Shown: positions 8,479 through 15,220 of the stretch, piece by piece
Position numbering within the stretch: position 1 is the first letter of the stretch
Layout of the letters: the number at the start of each line of letters is the position of its first letter
Assembly (NCBI RefSeq): GCF_000682675.1
Contig: NZ_AWFA01000007.1
Span: 1 to 64,000 of the forward strand
Source: Hyphomonas pacifica
Lineage (GTDB): Bacteria > Pseudomonadota > Alphaproteobacteria > Caulobacterales > Hyphomonadaceae
DNA: 64,000 nucleotides
Direction: 5' to 3'
Notes under the pieces: generated by a model
Told to the model about the DNA's origin: nothing
The model's input: only the letters and a program-made list of their open reading frames with translations
Databases searched by the model: none
Position numbers and translations under genes: made by a program

Positions 8479-9570
8479 TCAGCGTTCGTGTTCAGTGTCA
8501 CGTTCGCCCGGTCTCTGACGTAGGCTGATCCGCAAGCCTTGCATGCTGGATGAAGTTCGCGACGCCTGCGCAATGGCGCTGATCATTTGCTGCACCGAGG
8601 GCAAGGCGCGGGCTGGCGATTGTGTGCGAGCTTCGTGACCTGGCATCGGGCCGTGGCGGGTGCGAGCGCCGATCTGCGCTTGCTGCTGGCGTGCTCTGGT
8701 GAGATCGAAGCCGAGCGTTCTGGCCTCTGCTTGCCAGGCCTGGAACAGTACGGCGCGCTCTCTCGGTCTTTTGGCCTGCCGTGTGCGCAGGGCTGCCAGT
8801 TCCATCCCCTTGGCCGTACGGTAGCCATAAGTGTCGGCCGCGCTTTCGATCGCCTGCCTGCGCTTCGAAAAGGCCCGTTCGATGTCGCGGGGGATCGCGG
8901 CAAGGCGGAAGCTCGTGCCATGGCGCTCGACGGCATGGCCATCGCGCTCGAGTCCATTGGCGAGGTGCGCGCGGTAGATGGCGCCGGCGTCCTTCTGGGC
9001 CTTGTAGAGATTGCGGCTGACGAGACTGCCCCAGCTCCCGTCACGTCGAGGCGCCAGATTGAAGATGAAAGCATGGGTGTGGAGCTGAGGGTCGAGATCA
9101 CGGCTTGTGTGGTGATGGAAGCGGGCAATCGTCAGGCCGGCGACCGGTTCGCGGATCGCGCCGCCCTTGCCACGCCGAGTGAATGCGTGATGGTCTTCGA
9201 GATGGGTGGTGGCAGCACGAACGGCCTGGCGGTGGGCGGCTTCGATCCTGACGCGTTCGGCAGGGGATGAAAGCGCCCACATGACCGAGACCGATTTCGG
9301 GGCCGAGAACGTCATGTCCCAACCGGGGGCGTGCGATTTTCCGATCTGGGTAAGGCGCGTGCTCGTTCTCGGATCGTGCCCGTTGAGAGCGGCTTCGAAA
9401 TCTGCCTTCGAGACGGGGCCTTCAAGCGCGAGCCGTTCAGCGCCTCTGCCGTCCCATTCCCCATCTGCTTCGGCTTCACCCTGGCCTGTATAGTATTCGT
9501 CCTCAGCCATATGCTTGAAATAGCTGACAGCGGCGGCAACGGACTTCCGGGCGGAGATCGATGCGACCAT
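8479..9570 (-). CDS. MobF-family conjugative relaxase (relaxase domain only)
   Basis: A 363-residue TrwC/TraI-type relaxase. It opens MVASISARKS, carries candidate catalytic tyrosines (Y26, Y27 in EYYTG) and the histidine metal site in RFHHHTSRDLDPQLHTHAF (H152-154, H164, H166). The enzyme nicks one oriT strand and stays bound to the 5' end for transfer. TrwC and TraI are about 970-1750 residues with a C-terminal SF1 helicase; here the protein ends soon after the relaxase fold, and no helicase motifs follow in any frame. The ATG overlaps the stop of the coupling-protein gene (TGATG), so it is co-translated. The end is Gln/Arg/Ser-rich and low in complexity. It could be a natural short form or a truncated gene. 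Confidence 0.9.
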   Translation of the reverse strand: MVASISARKSVAAAVSYFKHMAEDEYYTGQGEAEADGEWDGRGAERLALEGPVSKADFEAALNGHDPRTSTRLTQIGKSHAPGWDMTFSAPKSVSVMWALSSPAERVRIEAAHRQAVRAATTHLEDHHAFTRRGKGGAIREPVAGLTIARFHHHTSRDLDPQLHTHAFIFNLAPRRDGSWGSLVSRNLYKAQKDAGAIYRAHLANGLERDGHAVERHGTSFRLAAIPRDIERAFSKRRQAIESAADTYGYRTAKGMELAALRTRQAKRPRERAVLFQAWQAEARTLGFDLTRARQQQAQIGARTRHGPMPGHEARTQSPARALPSVQQMISAIAQASRTSSSMQGLRISLRQRPGERDTEHER

Positions 9571-11375
9571 CAGGTGTCGTGTTCCCGGGAGAATGAATTC
9601 CGGATGCGTTGGGCGACTTCCGGCGACAGGAGCGAGGTGGGGCCGGTTCCCGGCAAATCGGGCAGCGGCGCAATCTCTCGGGCAGGTCTTGTCGTCCAGT
9701 CGGCGAGCACACTGCCGGGGCGCACTTCGCTGAGTTGCGGATAAGGAAGGGTGACTTCGTAGGCATGCTCGCCCGGACCAATGAGGAGCGCGCGGACGCC
9801 TTGCTTGAATGCGCCCAGCCTGTCCGACAGTTCCGACGGTGTGATGACAGGGCGAACTTCCCGCTCCTTTGTCCAGCGTGTCGAAAATTGGCCGCCTGAT
9901 CGTGTCTCGCTCTTGCGGTAGAACTCGACGGTCTGCTGGCCGATCAACCGGCTCGTCGTTTCGGCGCTCTGCCCCAAGTTCATGCGGGTGATGATGTGCG
10001 TGCCGATCATGCCGATCCATGCATCGGCCTGGTCATGGCCGTACGTGTTGCGGATCTGGGAAAGGTCCTGCGCGCCGAGCACCACGCTGATGCCCTTGGA
10101 CCGGCCGACATCCAGCAGGGTCGAGAAATGGGGCAGGCGTTCGAGTTGAGGGAACTCGTCGAGGAAGAGCCAGGTACGCCGTGCGGGGCTTTCCTGCATG
10201 GCTGGCGAAGCCGCGTGAGAGGCGAGAAGACCAATGATGCCGGACAGCCAGGACTTGGTCAGCTGCGGAAAGCGTCCGTCATGCTGAAGCACGATTGGGT
10301 GGCAGGACGGATGGCGCAACCATTCGCGGACAGAGAAGGATCGCCCGTGCGAACTTTTCGGCCAAGCTTCGGCGAGGACGCTCACCACGTTCATATGAGC
10401 TTTGAAGGTCGAGATGATGCTTTGCGTGGTCTTGCTGCTTGGTTCTTTCAGGAACTGGATCGCTTCGGGGTGGTATCGTTCGGCAATACCGAGAAGCGCA
10501 TCCGCGTCGGCGACCACCAGTTTCCGGAGGTCTTTCCAACCCCAGCCACCTCCATGTCTGACCTGGAGTGAGATAATGCAGGCAGTCAGGATCTCGCGCG
10601 CTGCATCTGACCAGATACGGTCCGACCGGCTTTCCGGGATGAGCCGCGCCGCGAGCTCACGCGCTTCCTGAGGGGTCTGGCAGTCGGTTGCGATGTCCCA
10701 TTGCAGTGAGCGGGCATCATGCGGCGCAATGATATTGCCGATCCTGGGCAGCTTCGATGTCATGTCGCCTTTGACATCGAGCACCAGCACCTTGTCGCCG
10801 CGCTCAATGGCCTGAAGCATGAGGTGCAGCATGGCGGTGGTCTTGCCCGCGCCGGTACTGCCCCAGATGAGGAAGTGACGGCTCTCACGGTCGCGGCTGA
10901 TGGGAATGCCGGGCGGAAACTCAAGCCCGGATCCGGACCGGCGGCACTCGCGTCTTGACAGGGACTGGAGCGCTCGTCGTGCGGTTTTGTCCGCAAGGTG
11001 CTTCCGCCCGCGAATGACTTTGGGGGGTGGGCGGGCGGTCATCGTCTGACGGACAAAGCCGATCAGGGCGAGGAGTGATAGTCCCGTCAAAACCGCGACG
11101 GCATTGTGCCGGAGCATGAATTGCCCGGTCGTTCCATAGTGGTCGAGGATGCGTCGACATCTCGGCCAGTCAGCAGATCCGATAGGGTCTCCAATGAGTG
11201 AGGTGATCCGGGCTTTGCCGCATCTCGCCATGAACGAGCTGTCGTGGCGAGCGTAGACGTCCGCCTCGGTATAGGTGCCAGGTGGATATAATTCGAAACC
11301 GAGCTTGTAGGCTCCGGAAGCAGCTGCGCCACACAGGACGGCAAAGGTGAAGAGGATGGGCTTGAGGTGTCTCAT
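9570..11375 (-). CDS. Type IV coupling protein, VirD4/TraD family ATPase
   Basis: About 601 residues. Two membrane segments near the N-terminus (about 7-26 and 90-108) enclose a periplasmic loop. A cytoplasmic ATPase follows, with Walker A GSTGAGKT (172-179) and Walker B-like WLFLDEFPQLERL (about 400). The protein is a hexameric pump that brings the relaxase-DNA complex to a type IV secretion channel. It is preceded by a ribbon-helix-helix gene and overlaps the relaxase gene, a standard mobilisation order. No type IV secretion channel genes are in this window, so transfer would use a channel encoded elsewhere. The ATG at 11375 was chosen; a TTG five codons earlier (11390) would almost touch the upstream stop. 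Confidence 0.9.
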   Translation of the reverse strand: MRHLKPILFTFAVLCGAAASGAYKLGFELYPPGTYTEADVYARHDSSFMARCGKARITSLIGDPIGSADWPRCRRILDHYGTTGQFMLRHNAVAVLTGLSLLALIGFVRQTMTARPPPKVIRGRKHLADKTARRALQSLSRRECRRSGSGLEFPPGIPISRDRESRHFLIWGSTGAGKTTAMLHLMLQAIERGDKVLVLDVKGDMTSKLPRIGNIIAPHDARSLQWDIATDCQTPQEARELAARLIPESRSDRIWSDAAREILTACIISLQVRHGGGWGWKDLRKLVVADADALLGIAERYHPEAIQFLKEPSSKTTQSIISTFKAHMNVVSVLAEAWPKSSHGRSFSVREWLRHPSCHPIVLQHDGRFPQLTKSWLSGIIGLLASHAASPAMQESPARRTWLFLDEFPQLERLPHFSTLLDVGRSKGISVVLGAQDLSQIRNTYGHDQADAWIGMIGTHIITRMNLGQSAETTSRLIGQQTVEFYRKSETRSGGQFSTRWTKEREVRPVITPSELSDRLGAFKQGVRALLIGPGEHAYEVTLPYPQLSEVRPGSVLADWTTRPAREIAPLPDLPGTGPTSLLSPEVAQRIRNSFSREHDT

Positions 11376-11386
11376 GGAACGGGTCC

Positions 11387-11698
11387 TCAACCGGCGGTTC
11401 GACCGCTGAGGGCGAGGAGCAATTGTTCGAACATGGATTCAATGCGTCCAAGCGAGCCGGACTGCTTGTTGACTGTGGTCGAAGCTGCAGCAAGGTCCTG
11501 GGACAGGGCTGCAAGCCTTCGCTCGATCTTCAGGAGGCGTTCGGCCTGCGTGTACGGATCACCGTCTGTCAGGCCCGACAGGATGAGCTCTCGCGCGACG
11601 CCGGTCGGGGTTCCGGACATGCGGCGAGCCCGTACGGTCAGCTGTTTGATATCCGACTCGGCGAGACGGATCGAAAGTGGGCGTGTCTTGTCGGTCAT
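11387..11698 (-). CDS. Ribbon-helix-helix mobilisation accessory protein
   Basis: A 103-residue protein whose start ATG overlaps the stop of the HTH gene before it. The N-terminal 45 residues fit a ribbon-helix-helix DNA-binding fold: LSIRLAESDIKQLTVRARRMSG gives the strand and first helix, then ARELILSGL. The second half is a probable coiled coil (LLKIERRLAALSQDLAAASTTV) ending LLLALSGRTAG. Small proteins of this kind beside relaxase genes (MobC, TraY, MbeC types) bind oriT and help the relaxase nick. That role is inferred from position directly before the coupling-protein and relaxase genes. Confidence 0.75.
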   Translation of the reverse strand: MTDKTRPLSIRLAESDIKQLTVRARRMSGTPTGVARELILSGLTDGDPYTQAERLLKIERRLAALSQDLAAASTTVNKQSGSLGRIESMFEQLLLALSGRTAG

Positions 11699-11958
11699 TG
11701 GGGTGTGCGCTTCCGCTGGTTCTGTGCCTTCTCGCACTCGGCGAGCCAGCGAAGCACGGTGCGACGGCGGTAGCGGACCGCCGTGCCCAGTTTCAGGAAG
11801 GGTGGCCCACCGCCACGGCAACGCCAGGTAGCAAGCGTGCAGATCGGAACGCCGGTCAGCCGGGATACCGAAGGCGTGTCGATGGCTTCATCGAGCCAGT
11901 CGGGATTGTGCTGGAGGATGTCTTCGATTTCGGGAAGGGGATAGGTGGGACTGGACAT
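11695..11958 (-). CDS. Small HTH (excisionase/AlpA-like) protein
   Basis: An 87-residue protein with a winged-helix HTH_17-type fold. VSRLTGVPICTLATWRCRGGGPPFLKLGTAVRYRRRTVLRWLAE shows the helix-turn-helix, the GGGPPF-K-G turn and the strand that forms the wing, as in AlpA/Xis-like and many plasmid or integrative-element regulators. It is the first gene of the four-gene mobilisation operon and overlaps the next by four bases. The 240-base region before it is full of inverted repeats that it may bind. It could act as an excisionase or as a repressor of the mobilisation operon; no integrase is in the window. Confidence 0.78.
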   Translation of the reverse strand: MSSPTYPLPEIEDILQHNPDWLDEAIDTPSVSRLTGVPICTLATWRCRGGGPPFLKLGTAVRYRRRTVLRWLAECEKAQNQRKRTPQ

Positions 11959-12109
11959 GGACTCTACTCCTCTTTTGATGAGTAAAACTCAGCCCAGCAC
12001 ATCTCGAGTAGATAAAAAAGAGCAACAATTACATGTTATTCTGTCTTCCTACCGGGAACTTCCCGCGTTTTCCTGAAAGACCCCGGAAAGGCACTTATTT
12101 CCTTTCTGA
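11959..12109. promoter_or_regulatory. Repeat-rich leader of mobilisation operon; candidate oriT
   Basis: AT-rich, non-coding DNA upstream of the mobilisation operon. It holds a near-contiguous palindrome at 12053-12065 (CGGGAA-C-TTCCCG) and a stem-loop at 12086-12106 (GAAAGG and CCTTTC, 9-base loop). A weaker pair, TACTC/GAGTA, is near the HTH start. Many mobilisation systems place oriT beside such accessory genes. No nick-region consensus was recognised, so promoter/operator DNA is equally possible. Confidence 0.4.
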
Positions 12110-12131
12110 CACACAAAAATAATTTTGTGTG
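12110..12131. promoter_or_regulatory. Palindromic operator candidate, copy 1
   Basis: Arms CACACAAAA and TTTTGTGTG are separated by four bases. A closely matching palindrome lies 43 bases further on, measured centre to centre (about four helical turns). Both are followed by GTGGTA-like bases. The pair sits between the mobilisation operon and the nucleotidyltransferase gene. Confidence 0.6.
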
Positions 12132-12153
12132 GTACAGTTGTTGAATCAATTAT

Positions 12154-12173
12154 CACACAATGGTAATTGTGTG
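12154..12173. promoter_or_regulatory. Palindromic operator candidate, copy 2
   Basis: Arms CACACAAT and ATTGTGTG are separated by four bases, sharing the outer CACACAA/TTGTGTG with copy 1. It ends 27 bases before the TTG start of the nucleotidyltransferase gene, so a bound protein would cover the promoter or block initiation. The regulator is unknown; the HTH protein of the divergent operon is the nearest candidate. Confidence 0.6.
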
Positions 12174-12200
12174 TGGTAAGTGAAATTGGAGTAACACGCC

Positions 12201-13229
12201 TTGGCGTTTAGCAGGCATACACAGGTTGCACAGGCCGCCTACCATGACCTCGTTTCTCTCCTGTTGGACGAGACAGTGACGGACCTGCGCGGGGCACCGA
12301 CCGCCCGTCAGATCAACGGTCGGACCTACTGGTATGATCGCTACAGAATCGGCACTGCGATACACGAGACATATCTCGGTGAGGAAACTCCGGACCTGCT
12401 GGATCGCTTGGAGCGGTACGAAGCCCTGAAGGAAGAGCGTGTTGGACGAAGGCGTGAACGGGCACGCCTCGTGCGGCTCCTTCGAAGCGAGCGGTTTCTC
12501 GGTCTCGATGGCGCAAGCGGCAGCCTCATCTCGGCGCTGGCCAAGGCGGGCACCTTCAGGCTTGGCGGCGTGCTCGTCGGAACGACGGCCTTCAGGTTCT
12601 ATGAGGGTGAGCTTGGGCTCCGCCTGAGTCTGGACCAGACCGCCATGACCAACGACATCGATATAGCGAGCTTCGAGAAACTTTCACTCGCGCTCGGTGA
12701 TACGGTCGAGCCGCCCCTGAATGAAGTTCTTGGCAAGTTCGATTTCGCACCCGTTCCATCGACCGACAGAAATCGCGTCTGGCGCTGGCGCCAGTCAAAT
12801 ACGGAAACCCTGGTCGAATTCCTGACGCCTTCTTTTGAAGAAGAGGAGGGGGTAAGGGACCTGCCTGCCCTGGGGGTCAGCGCGCAATCGCTGCATCATC
12901 TCAATTACCTGATCGCCGAGCCACTGAATGCCGCTGCGGTTTACCGGGAAGGCATCCTTCTGAAAATTCCGCGTCCGGAGCGCTATGCGATCCACAAGCT
13001 GATCGTATCCAGCCGTCGAAACGACGGACCGGAAAGTCTGAAAGCAAGGAAGGACCTTCTTCAGGCCGAACTGCTGATCGAGATCCTGTCCGAAGATCGA
13101 CCGGCGGATCTCGCTGATGCCTATTCGGATGCCATGTCGAGGGGGCCGCGCTGGCGCGAACTAATCGGTCGCAGCCTGATCAGATCGCCGGAATCCAGAA
13201 AGAGAATTGAACTCTCGATCGCGGGATGA
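12201..13229 (+). CDS. Nucleotidyltransferase-fold protein (GSU2403 / NTP_transf_8 type)
   Basis: A 342-residue protein. After an N-terminal helical region with a WYDRYRIG block, the stretch GGVLVGTTAFRFYEGEL (about 122-138) followed by TNDIDIASF (150-158; acidic pair D152/D154) has the pol-beta-like nucleotidyltransferase arrangement of a glycine-rich turn followed by D-x-D. The C-terminal part, with PERYAIHKLIVSSRR, matches the pattern of the GSU2403/NTP_transf_8 family. The substrate is unknown; related folds modify tRNA, proteins or small molecules, and some serve as toxins. Translation starts at TTG with GGAG about 10 bases upstream. It is a single gene behind twin palindromes, divergent from the mobilisation operon, which suggests tight control and cargo-gene status. 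Confidence 0.75.
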   Translation: MAFSRHTQVAQAAYHDLVSLLLDETVTDLRGAPTARQINGRTYWYDRYRIGTAIHETYLGEETPDLLDRLERYEALKEERVGRRRERARLVRLLRSERFLGLDGASGSLISALAKAGTFRLGGVLVGTTAFRFYEGELGLRLSLDQTAMTNDIDIASFEKLSLALGDTVEPPLNEVLGKFDFAPVPSTDRNRVWRWRQSNTETLVEFLTPSFEEEEGVRDLPALGVSAQSLHHLNYLIAEPLNAAAVYREGILLKIPRPERYAIHKLIVSSRRNDGPESLKARKDLLQAELLIEILSEDRPADLADAYSDAMSRGPRWRELIGRSLIRSPESRKRIELSIAG

Positions 13230-13548
13230 GCGAAAAATCTGAACAACCAACCTTGGTCGCGTCCGGAATAGAGTAAGCTCTGCCACTGGTGAAGATCTTG
13301 CGTCCGCCAGAAGACGGCTGATGTCGGCACAAAGCCGCGATCTCCGCAGGTCTGTCTTGGGCGCTTCGGAGAGCTTATGCTCTTGGAGGCTGAAAGTCAG
13401 AATTTGAGCCACGATAAGCAAGACCGATGTTCGAGCAAATTCGACGGCCCTTCACTACAAGAAGTTCTAAATCTTTTGAGTGTAGGTAGTGGAAGTTCAG
13501 ACTAGCGCTACAAAGTTCTCAGTAGCTAAACGCCAACCCCAATGACGG
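13230..13548. other. Non-coding gap
   Basis: About 320 bases between the nucleotidyltransferase and MBL-fold genes. Short minus-strand frames cross it but have no ribosome-binding site and no coding-like composition. No terminator or repeat stands out. Confidence 0.45.
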
Positions 13549-14901
13549 GTGTCCCTACGTGCGATGATGGAAAACTACCGGCACCAACACGCAGTGGGCC
13601 AAGGCTTCTTCCATACAGCAGAGCTCAGAGAGAATGGCCTGCCACGGCTCCGCTATGTCTATGATTGTGGTGCAATGAAGAAGTACGCGGCTGCGCGCGA
13701 CGATCAGATAGACAGCTACATCAAGTCAGTTGTCGCCGATGCCATGATCGACATCCTGTTCCTGTCGCATATCCATTACGATCACGTGAGCGGTGTGGAG
13801 CGACTGCTCGCATCGGGTACAGGCTTGACCGTTGACACAATCGTCCTCCCTCTTCTGAACGAGGCAGATCGACTTATCGCCTACGCACGAGCGATAGGCG
13901 AAGAGCCGGGAGTCGCGGACGATGAATTCTACCGCTCGCTCGTCGCGGATCCCGCCGCAGCACTATCAGCCTTCGGTCCGCGCCAGATCCTATTCGTCAG
14001 CCGTGGGGACCCTGGGGGTGGCGCGCCAGGCAGCGGAGGGACTGACTATCCAGGAGGCCCAGATCAGGAGCGATCGGAAATATACGGGCGTAAGGGCGAG
14101 AGGAGCTTTGAATGGAAGCTAGTAGGCTCCGGTAAATTCAAGCGAATTGATTCAATTCAACAGGCGGACGATGGAGCAACGCCTTCGGTACAGGTCGCCG
14201 TTATCGATGATACTCTGGCATTCTCTATGATGTCAGTGTCAGCCGCCCACGCAGGAGGCACTTCGGCCGTTGCCGAGTGGCTGCTCGCCCCTTTTGTCGA
14301 TCCAATCATCGAGGCAAATCGGCGGAAGTTCATCAAAGCTTTAGCGAAAGCCATGTCGATGAAGGTGCCCGACCTCGAGGTCTGGCTGAAACAAGTCAGT
14401 AATTTGCAGGACCTCATCGTGAACGGCTTGCACTACTTGGTGAAAGCTTATGGCGCTATTGCTCAGGACTTTAACATCACGTCTCTTTGTCTCTATTCAG
14501 GACCAGGGTCGGTGACTCCGGTGCCCCCGCAAACCCATTATGCCGGGTTTGGTGCATGGTGTATGATGGATTCGGATGCTAAACGCATCGCCTGGTTAGC
14601 GACGGGTGATGCAGCGCTCAAGCCTGACAAGCGTTCTGCAGCATTCGCGAAGCATTACGGGCAGCTCCTGAAGGAGGTAGCGACCTTCGCGCTGCCTCAT
14701 CATGGATCTGATTACAACCTGAACTCAGAGCTCATAAAGTCGATCGGCGCGAGCTTCTTTGTTGCGGCGGCGGATAAATATTCGAACTGGAAACATCCGG
14801 GGCCGAAGACTGTGCAGGCCGTCGCGGGCCTCGGGCGCTTCGTCTCAAATGTGACGAGTGCGTCCGCATCCGAAGTAGTTGAGACCGTGACGATATCCTA
14901 A
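13549..14901 (+). CDS. ComEC-like metallo-beta-lactamase-fold hydrolase
   Basis: About 450 residues. The metal site is SHIHYDHVSG (H74, H76, D78, H79), preceded by the strand VYDCG and followed far downstream by ATGDA and LPHHGSD (about 383-387). This spacing is like the nuclease domain of ComEC/Rec2 and related stand-alone hydrolases. There is no signal peptide or membrane segment, so it is cytoplasmic. A large insert (about 115-330) separates the two halves, including a Gly/Pro-rich loop near 158-175 and a helical segment. The start is uncertain: GTG at 13549, or ATG at 13564 or 13567, all without a strong ribosome-binding site. Proteins of this type are frequent in defence islands, but nothing in the adjacent genes fixes a partner. 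Nuclease or phosphodiesterase activity is a family-based guess. Confidence 0.78.
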   Translation: MSLRAMMENYRHQHAVGQGFFHTAELRENGLPRLRYVYDCGAMKKYAAARDDQIDSYIKSVVADAMIDILFLSHIHYDHVSGVERLLASGTGLTVDTIVLPLLNEADRLIAYARAIGEEPGVADDEFYRSLVADPAAALSAFGPRQILFVSRGDPGGGAPGSGGTDYPGGPDQERSEIYGRKGERSFEWKLVGSGKFKRIDSIQQADDGATPSVQVAVIDDTLAFSMMSVSAAHAGGTSAVAEWLLAPFVDPIIEANRRKFIKALAKAMSMKVPDLEVWLKQVSNLQDLIVNGLHYLVKAYGAIAQDFNITSLCLYSGPGSVTPVPPQTHYAGFGAWCMMDSDAKRIAWLATGDAALKPDKRSAAFAKHYGQLLKEVATFALPHHGSDYNLNSELIKSIGASFFVAAADKYSNWKHPGPKTVQAVAGLGRFVSNVTSASASEVVETVTIS

Positions 14902-14913
14902 TTTAAAAGGGAT

Positions 14914-14929
14914 AGCTGGAGAAACAGCT
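14914..14929 (+). terminator. Weak stem-loop after MBL-fold gene
   Basis: Arms AGCTG and CAGCT with a six-base loop lie 13 bases after the stop, followed by only a short TTT. It may contribute to termination; the stem is too short to be certain. Confidence 0.3.
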
Positions 14930-15220
14930 TTGATCTCATCGATCCGTCATGGAAACAGCGGGTAGGCCAAGCGACCACTGGTATCGGCTGTTTGCAGGAA
15001 GCGGTCATTCTCTCGCTGATCTCCAGCATCGCATTTTGGCAAGGAATTGCCGGAGATGTGAAACGCTCCGAGCGGCTTGAAAGAGCGCAAAAGAGACATT
15101 CGGGCAGGTAATGTCGGTGACCGGGATTGGCCCTTTTCGGTCTAAGCTGAGCAGACGTGTTAATGGCGGAGCGTCTTCTCATTCCTGCCGCTTGCGACCC
15201 GCGAGATCAGGATGTCGGCG
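14930..15220. other. Non-coding gap between accessory block and phosphatase gene
   Basis: About 290 bases with no supported gene. Base composition rises sharply in GC just beyond it, where the phosphatase/TonB receptor block begins, so a junction between DNA of different origin may lie here. No terminal repeats were seen. Confidence 0.4.

Noticed and set aside
8587-9270. A 227-codon plus-strand frame
   Set aside because: Lies entirely antisense to the relaxase, which carries clear catalytic motifs; high GC produces such frames.
9571-10020. N-terminal extension of the relaxase to 513 residues
   Set aside because: The added 150 residues are a frame within the coupling-protein gene, and the relaxase domain begins exactly at the ATG at 9570.
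14902-15220. Small gene between the MBL-fold and PhoD genes
   Set aside because: Frames here lack start signals and do not resemble any family; composition is not coding-like.
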